DNA from: an uncultured Clostridia bacterium
GTDB lineage: Bacteria > Bacillota > Clostridia > TANB77 > CAG-508
Reading direction: 5' to 3'
Length of the DNA stretch: 64,000 nt
Assembly (NCBI GenBank): GCA_934183325.1
Contig: CAKPSH010000009.1
Span: forward strand, 1-64,000
Below, piece after piece: positions 46,575 to 53,292 of this stretch (positions are counted from its first letter, which is position 1; each line of letters starts with the position of its first letter). Both the position numbers and the translations under genes were made by a program. The notes under the pieces are model-generated. The model was not told the DNA's origin, did no database searches, and was given only the letters and a program-made list of their open reading frames with translations.

Positions 46575-47751
46575 CTTCATTTCCTCCTTTGCTTTCTGTC
46601 TTTGCTTTTTCTATTTTTTCAATAGCTTTACTAGCTAAATTAGCACCTAAAAAAGTTTTATTAGCATTAACCATTCTTTCTGCTTGTTCATTTATTAGGT
46701 CGTTCATTCTTTCTTCTTTTTCTCTTACCATTTTTTCTTTTTTGGTTTCAATTACTGCATCTCTAATTGAATTATTAGCTAATATTTTTGCTCTTTGATT
46801 TATAACTTTATCTAGTTCTTTCATTTTTTTATCAAGTACATCTTGAGCTGTGGTATATAATTCTGTATATCCTGAACGTAATACCTTTTCTACATCATAA
46901 TCTTCTGATTCATCTCTGTTATATGCTACATATAATAGTTCAACAAGTTCTCTAGAGTTTAATATTTTGCAATGTATTCCACATGCACCTAAAGATTGTA
47001 TTATAGATTGGCAGTTTGTATACAATTCAGAAAATGCCATTCCTTTTAATTCTTCTGAATCATATTTAGAATCTCCAATATCTTCTACATAATAAGGAAC
47101 AACTACATAATAATATTTTCTAAGCACATTTCTATTTAAACTCATTTTTTCAGTATTATTTACAATATCAATTCCATACTCATATAAATTTCTTTGTTTT
47201 GTAATTTCAAATTGTAATCTTTGTAGTTCTTGTTCATCAATCCTTACATTTGAATTAACCATTTGATTGTATTCAGCTACCATTTTATTTAATTTGTTTC
47301 CTATTTCTGTAACTTTTTCTTTGTATGTACTTATGCTACTTCCTAGGTTTACAGCTCTTGTCTGTGTATATAATTGAATGCTTTGTCTAAGTGTATTTAA
47401 GAATTGAATAAATCCTTGTTCAACACTTACTTTTTCAATTCCAGACATTAGATCATAATTTATTCCTTGACATTCAATAACCATTATATACTTTACTTTA
47501 TCTTTTTGAATAATCATATTATCTTCAATTCTATCAAATTCCATAAAATCAAATATTGATTGTTTATTATATCCAGCAGTTGCCGATACTTTTTCATTCT
47601 TTTTATTTTTTTTATTTTCTTTTTTTTCTATATTTCTATTAGATATTTTTTTTGCGATTATTACCACTAAAACAATAAGTAATATTCCAAGTACTACTCC
47701 TAATATCATTAGAATTGCTTGTAAAATATATGTCATTTGACTATTATTCAT
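46528..47751 (-). CDS. TraC-like membrane-anchored T4SS protein (407 aa)
   Basis: One N-terminal membrane helix (about 10-33) is followed by a basic stretch and a cytoplasmic domain. The segment SIFDFMEFDRIEDNMIIQ and VKYIMVIECQGINYDLM resemble the TraC-like/VirB4-N-terminal domain of Clostridial conjugation clusters. A long helical C-terminus with KExM-rich charge follows. It overlaps the start of virB4 and probably works with it. It might be the membrane-tethered platform for the ATPase (inference). Confidence 0.7.
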   Translation of the reverse strand: MNNSQMTYILQAILMILGVVLGILLIVLVVIIAKKISNRNIEKKENKKNKKNEKVSATAGYNKQSIFDFMEFDRIEDNMIIQKDKVKYIMVIECQGINYDLMSGIEKVSVEQGFIQFLNTLRQSIQLYTQTRAVNLGSSISTYKEKVTEIGNKLNKMVAEYNQMVNSNVRIDEQELQRLQFEITKQRNLYEYGIDIVNNTEKMSLNRNVLRKYYYVVVPYYVEDIGDSKYDSEELKGMAFSELYTNCQSIIQSLGACGIHCKILNSRELVELLYVAYNRDESEDYDVEKVLRSGYTELYTTAQDVLDKKMKELDKVINQRAKILANNSIRDAVIETKKEKMVREKEERMNDLINEQAERMVNANKTFLGANLASKAIEKIEKAKTESKGGNEDGKKQTRRATGKRKQ

Positions 47752-48116
47752 TATTTTTTCTCCTCCTTTGTATCTACAACTTCTGATTTATTAACATATA
47801 AATATATCCTTCCATGTTTCCTTTTAAATGCAAACCATCTTTTTATAACATCATCTATTTTTTCACCACCAGTTTTCCTTGTGATTTCAAAATTATTTGA
47901 ATCTGGCATTTTAACAGCTGTTATTACAAAACCAATACCTCCAAAGACGAGCATTAATGGTACTAGTGCCTTTCCTAATCCAAGCATTCCTAATATGCTT
48001 CCTATTAAAAGTCCTGCAGTTCCACCTATTACTGTTGCTATAAGTGATTTTATAGAGAAAATATATAAAATTCTTCCTTCTCCTTTATATTCTCTTGGTA
48101 AATAATACGATCTCAT
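47751..48116 (-). CDS. PrgI family T4SS membrane protein
   Basis: This 121-aa protein has two close membrane helices (about 24-42 and 47-67) and a basic cytoplasmic end with KIDDVIKRWFAFKRK. This matches the PrgI family (VirB3-like) found before VirB4 in Gram-positive conjugation loci. Its stop overlaps the start of the TraC-like gene. It has its own promoter with an extended -10 and TGTAAY boxes upstream. Confidence 0.85.
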   Translation of the reverse strand: MRSYYLPREYKGEGRILYIFSIKSLIATVIGGTAGLLIGSILGMLGLGKALVPLMLVFGGIGFVITAVKMPDSNNFEITRKTGGEKIDDVIKRWFAFKRKHGRIYLYVNKSEVVDTKEEKK

Positions 48117-48159
48117 AAACTTTTCCTTTCATATGTTACTTTATAATAATCTTATATTT

Positions 48160-48168
48160 ATTATATCA
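48160..48168 (-). promoter_or_regulatory. Extended -10 promoter of the prgI-traC-virB4 unit
   Basis: Minus-strand TGATATAAT lies 44 bp before the PrgI start. The -35 region is poor, consistent with activation from the TGTAAY boxes just upstream. Confidence 0.55.
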
Positions 48169-48201
48169 TATTATCTTTTTTTATGTTATTTTTCATACAA
48201 T

Positions 48202-48240
48202 TGTCATGTTTTTGTAATATTTTTGTAATATTTTAGCATA
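48202..48240 (+). promoter_or_regulatory. WalR-like box array upstream of the prgI unit
   Basis: Four hexamers with exact 11-bp periodicity on the plus strand: TGTCAT, TGTAAT, TGTAAT and AGCATA. The central pair is TGTAAT-ATTTT-TGTAAT, identical to the pair at ftsA. The array begins about 14 bp upstream of the expected -35 position. Confidence 0.6.
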
Positions 48241-48242
48241 AA

Positions 48243-48350
48243 AACAAAAATAACATTTTCTAAGTGCCAAAGGCACATAAGAAAATTTAATTCTTCCATA
48301 ATTATCTTCTAAGGAAACTCACTATTTCATAGATGACTTTCCTAAGAATA
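48243..48350. repeat. Copy C of two-hairpin intergenic repeat (complete)
   Basis: The most complete copy. Hairpin 1 is TTTTCTAAGTGCC-AAA-GGCACATAAGAAAA (positions 48256-48285). A conserved spacer follows (about 48286-48306), then hairpin 2, the 42-nt core (48307-48348). The left end reads AATAACATTTTC. It abuts the terminator of the pilin-like gene. It fills most of the gap 48117-48390 together with the TGTAAY boxes. Confidence 0.9.
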
Positions 48351-48351
48351 T

Positions 48352-48378
48352 AAAAAAAAGAAGGTATCTCTACCTTCT
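48352..48378 (-). terminator. Terminator after the third pilin-like gene
   Basis: On the minus strand AGAAGGTAGAGATACCTTCT is followed by eight T residues, immediately before repeat copy C. Confidence 0.88.
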
Positions 48379-48390
48379 CTTCATATCTTA

Positions 48391-48768
48391 TTACATTAAA
48401 CTAAACAAGAATGATGCAATTGATGTAGCTCCAATTACAAGAATAATACCAATTACTAATGGTACAAAAGATTTTTGATAATCAGATTTTTGTTCTACAC
48501 TTCCCATCATATATTTAACACCTAATACAATTATAAGTATAACACCAGCTATTATTGAGAAGTTTCTTAATAGTACTATTATTTTACCAGCTGTTGATAC
48601 GAATTTTGATGTATCGACTTTACTTTCTGCATCATTAGTAGCTTTTTCAATATTACTTATTAATCCACTTGCCTTTGAAGTTGATGCTGCTAATACATTG
48701 CTTGAGAAAAACATAACTAATGTAATAGCTAATAACATAACAGTTAATATTTTCATTGTTTTGTTCAT
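48391..48768 (-). CDS. Pilin-like (VirB2/TrbC-type) protein, copy 3
   Basis: A signal peptide (about 1-27, ending NVLAAS) is followed by a short polar part and two membrane helices (about 62-83 and 100-122; IIAGVILIIVLGVKYMMG). This is VirB2/TrbC topology, the small pilin or channel subunit. It is the last of three tandem genes of this type. Length is 125 aa. Confidence 0.8.
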   Translation of the reverse strand: MNKTMKILTVMLLAITLVMFFSSNVLAASTSKASGLISNIEKATNDAESKVDTSKFVSTAGKIIVLLRNFSIIAGVILIIVLGVKYMMGSVEQKSDYQKSFVPLVIGIILVIGATSIASFLFSLM

Positions 48769-48834
48769 AATATTCCCTCCTTTATTTCTTAATTCTATAT
48801 TTTAACTCTCATTTTCTGAGAACATTAATGTCTA

Positions 48835-49203
48835 TCATAATTTGCTTTTCATCATTTTCATTATTACTTGAAGAATTGCAGGTCCAACTGCTAAAATCAC
48901 AACTAAAAACACATAATTTATTATCATCTTTTTTGCATCTACTTTTTCCTCCAAAGAGCCTGTTATAATTGTAAATGCTATCATTGCCCCTCTTACTAAT
49001 GCTATTGCTATTGCTATTGTCATTACAATTCCATATAAAGTATTTACTACGTAATATAGTCCTTGCATATTTATTAATGATGATTTACCATGATTAGCAA
49101 AATTTTTTGCTACTCCCATATTCAAATCTACAGCTTCAACACTACATCCTAATAATAATATTATTAAAATAATCAGAGCTGAAATCTTCAATATTTTTTT
49201 CAT
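48835..49203 (-). CDS. Pilin-like (VirB2/TrbC-type) protein, copy 2
   Basis: A signal peptide or lipobox-like start (LILLLGCSVEAV, so a lipoprotein is possible) and two further membrane helices (about 52-78 and 96-115). It has 122 aa. The overall arrangement is shared with its neighbours, although sequences differ, so the three genes look like diverged paralogs. Confidence 0.72.
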   Translation of the reverse strand: MKKILKISALIILIILLLGCSVEAVDLNMGVAKNFANHGKSSLINMQGLYYVVNTLYGIVMTIAIAIALVRGAMIAFTIITGSLEEKVDAKKMIINYVFLVVILAVGPAILQVIMKMMKSKL

Positions 49204-49220
49204 TTTCTTCTCCTTTTATT

Positions 49221-49604
49221 TTATCCTTCTGTATATATATTTTTGAAAATTATTTCAACAACTCCACTAACAGATATCATAACAATTACGCCCACTACAA
49301 TTTTTATTATCAATTTTTTATCTGCTGTTTTGCTTTCTATACTTCCACTCATATACCTTAACCCTATTATAATCATCATTATAACTGCTACGATAATTGT
49401 TGCTATTCTAATAATAGCTATTAAAAATCCCGCAATCGTTATAATTGAGTTTTCAAATCCAGCTCCTGCTGCACTCATATTTAAAACCCAATCCTCTACA
49501 TTACTACTTGGCGTTGTTGCATAAGTGTTTGAGACTAGAGTCAACGCAATTCCAAATACTACAAATAAAATCAAAATTTTTTTAATTTTTGTACTATTTT
49601 TCAT
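49221..49604 (-). CDS. Pilin-like (VirB2/TrbC-type) protein, copy 1
   Basis: About 127 aa. A signal peptide (about 1-30, ending NTYAT) precedes two membrane helices (ITIAGFLIAIIRIATIIVAVI; IKIVVGVIVMISVSGVVEII) and GLRYMSGSIESK, which parallels VKYMMGSVEQKS in copy 3. A GGAGG site precedes the ATG at 49604. It is the first of the pilin-like genes. Confidence 0.78.
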   Translation of the reverse strand: MKNSTKIKKILILFVVFGIALTLVSNTYATTPSSNVEDWVLNMSAAGAGFENSIITIAGFLIAIIRIATIIVAVIMMIIIGLRYMSGSIESKTADKKLIIKIVVGVIVMISVSGVVEIIFKNIYTEG

Positions 49605-49652
49605 TTGATTTCCTCCTTTTTTCAAACATTCTTATTTTCATTTTACAATATT

Positions 49653-49841
49653 TCATTTCTTTTTGCAACATTTTTTTCTAAATAATGTATATTTTTCTTC
49701 ATTTTTCTTATCTTTTCTATAAAATTCAGCAATTAGCTCGTCCAATTCTACACTTAGTTTATATATAATACTATAATCCTTTCCTTCTATTATGCTTCGA
49801 TTTAGTTCTTCTCTCTTCTTACAAATTTCTTCATTTAACAT
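49653..49841 (-). CDS. Spo0E-like sporulation regulatory phosphatase
   Basis: The 62-aa sequence matches the Spo0E family: two helices with the signature LSVELDELIAEFYRK (SxxLDxLI). Spo0E proteins dephosphorylate Spo0A and block entry to sporulation. A lysine/cysteine-rich tail (FRKKCCKKK) is unusual. It sits 48 bases before the pilin-like genes and has a promoter at 49915-49943, so it may be co-expressed with the secretion locus. Confidence 0.8.
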   Translation of the reverse strand: MLNEEICKKREELNRSIIEGKDYSIIYKLSVELDELIAEFYRKDKKNEEKYTLFRKKCCKKK

Positions 49842-49914
49842 ATCTTTTCTCCTTTTAACTTTATATGTCTTTTTCTTATTTGTATTTTAGATTTTTTAAC
49901 TAAGTTCTATATAA

Positions 49915-49943
49915 AAGATACCATATTTTTACATTATAGTCAA
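49915..49943 (-). promoter_or_regulatory. Predicted promoter of the spo0E-like/pilin operon
   Basis: Minus-strand TTGACT (49938-49943), a 17-bp spacer and TATCTT (49915-49920). The rest of the 49842-50229 gap holds the promoter and leader of the plus-strand gene at 50230 and AT-rich sequence with nothing else identified. Confidence 0.65.
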
Positions 49944-50124
49944 GGAAAGTACTGTATTCCTGGGCTTTTTTAGTTTTATTTTTCATCTATTTTTTATAAT
50001 TTCTTTAAATTTTCTACAAATCTATTTCTATATTTTTACATATAGACTTTTTTTCTCTTTTTTATTTTTAGTATTGCATTATTTATATATTTTTTGTCTA
50101 TTTCCAGTATTTTCAGTATACATA

Positions 50125-50153
50125 TTGATTTTTTTGTTTTTTTGTAGTATAAT
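50125..50153 (+). promoter_or_regulatory. Predicted promoter of the high-GC gene
   Basis: TTGATT (50125-50130), a 17-bp T-rich spacer and TATAAT (50148-50153). It is AT-rich like the host, unlike the gene it drives. Confidence 0.75.
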
Positions 50154-50167
50154 TTAATTATCAAAAT

Positions 50168-50198
50168 CCTTACACCGTGTAAGGTCTCCAGAGTGGAG
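50168..50198 (+). other. Two-hairpin leader of the high-GC gene
   Basis: Two adjacent stems lie in the predicted 5' untranslated region: CCTTACA-CCG-TGTAAGG (50168-50184) and CTCCA-GAG-TGGAG (50186-50198). They sit about 30 bases before the GAGGAG ribosome site. I do not recognise a known riboswitch. Confidence 0.5.
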
Positions 50199-50229
50199 TC
50201 GCACATTTAATATTTTGAGGAGTGTTTGT

Positions 50230-50565
50230 ATGTCTGAAATTATCATTACCTTGTTCGTCATTTACATTATTGGCAAAGCCGTCGGTGCTAAGCCTCTGGG
50301 TAACTGGCAGGTTCCTGGTCCTCACGGCCATGGTTTCTGCTGGAAACCTTGGTGTTGGTGCAAGAAGTTCGTCGGACGTCCTGTACCTCCGCACTGGCAT
50401 GGTTGGACCTGGCGGTTGCTGCACATCGGGATTGTGGTTGTAGTAATCATAATGATTCTGCACTACATCCCCGCAATCCTTGGCTGGATTGCATCCTCTA
50501 CAACTGCAATGTTAATTATTGCAGGTTTGCTGTTGCTCATGGCTTTGCCTAAGCACAGCAAGTAA
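50230..50565 (+). CDS. High-GC Trp/Cys/His-rich small membrane protein (111 aa)
   Basis: Not a recognised family. A membrane segment at about 3-17 (IIITLFVIYIIGKAV) is followed by a loop with dense aromatic and metal-ligand residues: NWQVPGPHGHGFCWKPWCWC and PVPPHWHGWTW. Two more membrane helices follow at about 63-82 and 87-105, then a short basic end. There are eight tryptophans, seven histidines and three cysteines. Its base composition is about half GC by eye and its codon use differs sharply from all neighbours, implying recent transfer. The ATG at 50230 follows GAGGAG. It has its own promoter, a structured leader and a terminator. Confidence 0.75.
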   Translation: MSEIIITLFVIYIIGKAVGAKPLGNWQVPGPHGHGFCWKPWCWCKKFVGRPVPPHWHGWTWRLLHIGIVVVVIIMILHYIPAILGWIASSTTAMLIIAGLLLLMALPKHSK

Positions 50566-50607
50566 CAAAATATCCCGTCGCTTGATTTCAAGCGACGGGA
50601 TATTTTG
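50566..50607. terminator. GC-rich bidirectional terminator
   Basis: A perfect 19-bp stem, CAAAATATCCCGTCGCTTG with its exact complement, encloses the four-base loop ATTT. It lies between the convergent high-GC gene and the M16 peptidase gene and could end both. Confidence 0.9.
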
Positions 50608-50611
50608 ATTT

Positions 50612-51883
50612 TTATTTCTTTTCTACAATTGAAATTACCATATTTTCATCTCTTAATACTTCATCTAATACTTTTTTTACACTCTCAATTGTAACTTGAT
50701 TATATTCTTCTAAATATTCAAAACTATTTATTCCTTTAAAATAGTCTGATAGAAACATTTTTGCAATGTCTTCTACAGAGTTATAATCTGTTATATATCT
50801 TCCATATATTTTCTTTTTTGTTCTATCAAATAATTTCTCATCAATTCCTTGTTCTTTTATTTGATTTATTTTTTGTTTTAATTCTTCAATTACTTTTCTA
50901 GGTTCTTGTGATTGTCCTGTTATTAAAACATGTGCATAATTATTTGTAAATTCATAATCTAATTGAGGTTCACTTAGCAATAATCCTTCACTATATAATT
51001 TTCTATATAGTTCTGAGCTTTTTCCAAATAACATTTCTAGTAAAATTTCTATTGAAATATGATGTTTTACTATATTTTCTTGTCCAACTTTATCTAAAAA
51101 TCCGACTGTAAATAATGGATTATTTACATCCATTTTTACTACTTTTTCTTTTTCAAATATTTGTGTTTCAACTGCTGGATATATCCTTTTTATTTCTCCA
51201 TAATTTTCATTTTTTATTATTCTCTTTTTTATCTCTTTTAATAATTCTTCTGGTTCAAAATCTCCACAAACTACCATTACCATGTTTGCTGGATTATAGA
51301 AGGTATCACAACAACTATATAATATTTCTGGTGTAATTTCTGATATTGATTCTACAGTTCCTGCTATATCTAGTCTAACTGGATTTTCTTTATATAAACA
51401 TTTAATTGCATTTAAATAAACTTGCCAATCTGGGTAATCGTCATACATTTTTATTTCTTGAGCAATAATTCCTTTTTCCTTTTCTACATTCTCATCTGTA
51501 AAATAAGGATTTTGTACATAGTCCATAAATTCATCTAATGCTTCATAAAAATTATCAGTTGCTTCATATAAATATGCTGTATGATCATTTGTTGTATATG
51601 CGTTTGCATCTACTCCTAAGGCTGATAAAGTATCTAAGCTATTTGTTCCATTTCTTTGTTCGAACATTTTATGTTCTAAGAAATGTGCTACTCCATCTGG
51701 TATCACTTCTTCTTTACCGTTTTTAGGATTTATAAAATGATTATCAATTGAGCCAAAATGTGTTGACCATATTATATATTTTTTCATTGTATTATGTTTG
51801 GGAATTATCATAACAGTTAAACCATTATCTAATTTTTCAGTATAAATTTTTTCTTTTACCTTTAAATTTTCTATTATTTGCAT
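50612..51883 (-). CDS. M16 family zinc peptidase (catalytic subunit)
   Basis: A pitrilysin-type (inverzincin) peptidase of 423 aa. The zinc motif HFLEHKMFE (HxxEH) lies near residue 67, with the later Glu ligand in ENVEKEKGIIAQEIKM. The second half is the non-catalytic homologous domain. It follows, by 19 bases, a paralog that lacks the motif. The pair matches B. subtilis YmfF/YmfH and bacteriocin-processing AlbE/AlbF arrangements. The substrate is unknown. Confidence 0.92.
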   Translation of the reverse strand: MQIIENLKVKEKIYTEKLDNGLTVMIIPKHNTMKKYIIWSTHFGSIDNHFINPKNGKEEVIPDGVAHFLEHKMFEQRNGTNSLDTLSALGVDANAYTTNDHTAYLYEATDNFYEALDEFMDYVQNPYFTDENVEKEKGIIAQEIKMYDDYPDWQVYLNAIKCLYKENPVRLDIAGTVESISEITPEILYSCCDTFYNPANMVMVVCGDFEPEELLKEIKKRIIKNENYGEIKRIYPAVETQIFEKEKVVKMDVNNPLFTVGFLDKVGQENIVKHHISIEILLEMLFGKSSELYRKLYSEGLLLSEPQLDYEFTNNYAHVLITGQSQEPRKVIEELKQKINQIKEQGIDEKLFDRTKKKIYGRYITDYNSVEDIAKMFLSDYFKGINSFEYLEEYNQVTIESVKKVLDEVLRDENMVISIVEKK

Positions 51884-51902
51884 TTTTCTTCTCCTCTCTT
51901 AA

Positions 51903-53156
51903 TTAACCTAGAAAATATATTGTATCTATTTTTACTGAATTAGCTATATCAATTATGCTTTGCTTTGTTACTTCATTTATTTTCTGTTCATATTCCTCAT
52001 ATTTCATTTTTTGACCTGATATTTCTTGTCCAAAATTATAAGTAATTTCACTATCTTGTTCCTCTGGAATAGCTTTAATTGTTGATATAATACTTGTTTT
52101 TGCATTTTTTATATCTTCTTCTGTAAAATCGCCTTTTTTCATATCTTCTATTTGTACTTTTATTAAATCAAGTGCTTTTTGATAATTTTCTATTTCTATG
52201 CCACATCTTATAAATACATTATTCTTTTGTCTTACATAATTTGATCCAGCAACATAGGCTAAATGTGCTTTTTCCCTTACATTTTGGAACATTTTTGATG
52301 TTGGTGTTCCCCCTAATATAGCGTTATATATTATTGCTGAATATTTCGAATCTTTATCTTTTTTTCCTACTTGTAGACCAATTACTAATTTTCCTTGTGA
52401 TACATCTTTATGTTCTTCAATTGTTTGTGTATTTCTTCCTTCTTCTAGCTCTTCACTTTTTTTGTTGTACACAGACTCTCTTTCGTTCAATTTCAATATG
52501 TTTACTACATCTTTTTCTATGCTTTCATCTATTTCTCCTGAAATAAATATATCAATTTTACATTCAGCTATTAATTTTTTGTAATATTCATATAAATCTT
52601 TTGCATTTATTTTTTCAAGTTCTTCTATATTTCCAAATTTGTATAATCCAAATGGCTTTCCCTTATACATTTCTTCTACGCATCTTTCATATGCATACTT
52701 AGCTTTATTATCTATTTTTCCTTGAATTATTTGTTTTAGATTTTCTTTTTCACTATTTACATATTCATCTTTAAATGAGTTGTTTTTAGTTTCTGGATTA
52801 AAAATAAGGTCAAATAAAACCTCTATACTTTCTTTTAACAAGTTTTCGTTTTCAGGCAAGAAGTTATTATTTATACTTTCCATATAAAATTTCAAAATTT
52901 GGTTATCTCCTGTTTTATCTATTCCACAGTCGAAACTTGCTCCATACATCTCATCTAACTTATTATTTATCTCTTCTAAGTTTTTTAATGTTTTACTACC
53001 TCTTCTTAATATCATTGGTATTAAAGCATTTTTTGTAACATTTTCTTTATTCAATGGTGTTGTTAAAAATACTGCAACTAAATTTGTTTTAAATTTGTTT
53101 GTATTTATAATATGAAGATTAATTCCTGGTTTTAAACTAATTTTTTTACAATTCAT
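51903..53156 (-). CDS. M16 family peptidase-like protein (non-catalytic partner)
   Basis: 417 aa with M16 fold features (LIPMILRRGSKTLKNLEEIN; KMFQNVREKAHLAYVAGSNY) but no HxxEH. The region that would hold the motif reads MILRRGSK. The conserved aromatic-containing segment near 285-300 forms the substrate-binding side. It is probably the structural half of a heterodimer with the downstream gene (inference based on known M16 pairs). Confidence 0.9.
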   Translation of the reverse strand: MNCKKISLKPGINLHIINTNKFKTNLVAVFLTTPLNKENVTKNALIPMILRRGSKTLKNLEEINNKLDEMYGASFDCGIDKTGDNQILKFYMESINNNFLPENENLLKESIEVLFDLIFNPETKNNSFKDEYVNSEKENLKQIIQGKIDNKAKYAYERCVEEMYKGKPFGLYKFGNIEELEKINAKDLYEYYKKLIAECKIDIFISGEIDESIEKDVVNILKLNERESVYNKKSEELEEGRNTQTIEEHKDVSQGKLVIGLQVGKKDKDSKYSAIIYNAILGGTPTSKMFQNVREKAHLAYVAGSNYVRQKNNVFIRCGIEIENYQKALDLIKVQIEDMKKGDFTEEDIKNAKTSIISTIKAIPEEQDSEITYNFGQEISGQKMKYEEYEQKINEVTKQSIIDIANSVKIDTIYFLG

Positions 53157-53248
53157 ATTTTACCATCCTTTCTATGTGATAGTATACTATATTTTTCCAG
53201 AATTATTCAAGTGTAAATTTGATAGTTTCACTAATTCAAACAGTATAA

Positions 53249-53290
53249 AAAACTCTATAAATTAGACTAGCTAATTGATAGAGTTCTTTA
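53249..53290 (-). terminator. leuS terminator
   Basis: On the minus strand AACTCTATCAATTAG pairs with CTAATTTATAGAGTT (one bulge), followed by TTTTTAT, after the leuS stop at 53293. Confidence 0.8.
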
Positions 53291-53292
53291 TA

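Noticed and set aside
46528..47751. The TraC-like gene and virB4 as one frameshifted gene.
   Set aside because: The VirB4 ORF is already complete in length and motifs with its own ribosome site. The overlap is normal translational coupling.
32541..49841. The secretion locus as an integrated conjugative element.
   Set aside because: No integrase, relaxase, VirD4-type ATPase or flanking attachment repeats are visible. It stays possible if ends lie outside what I can recognise.
50170..50463. A 97-residue minus-strand ORF overlapping the high-GC gene.
   Set aside because: It has no ribosome site, and it is an expected shadow of a high-GC frame. The plus-strand gene has a promoter, ribosome site and terminator.
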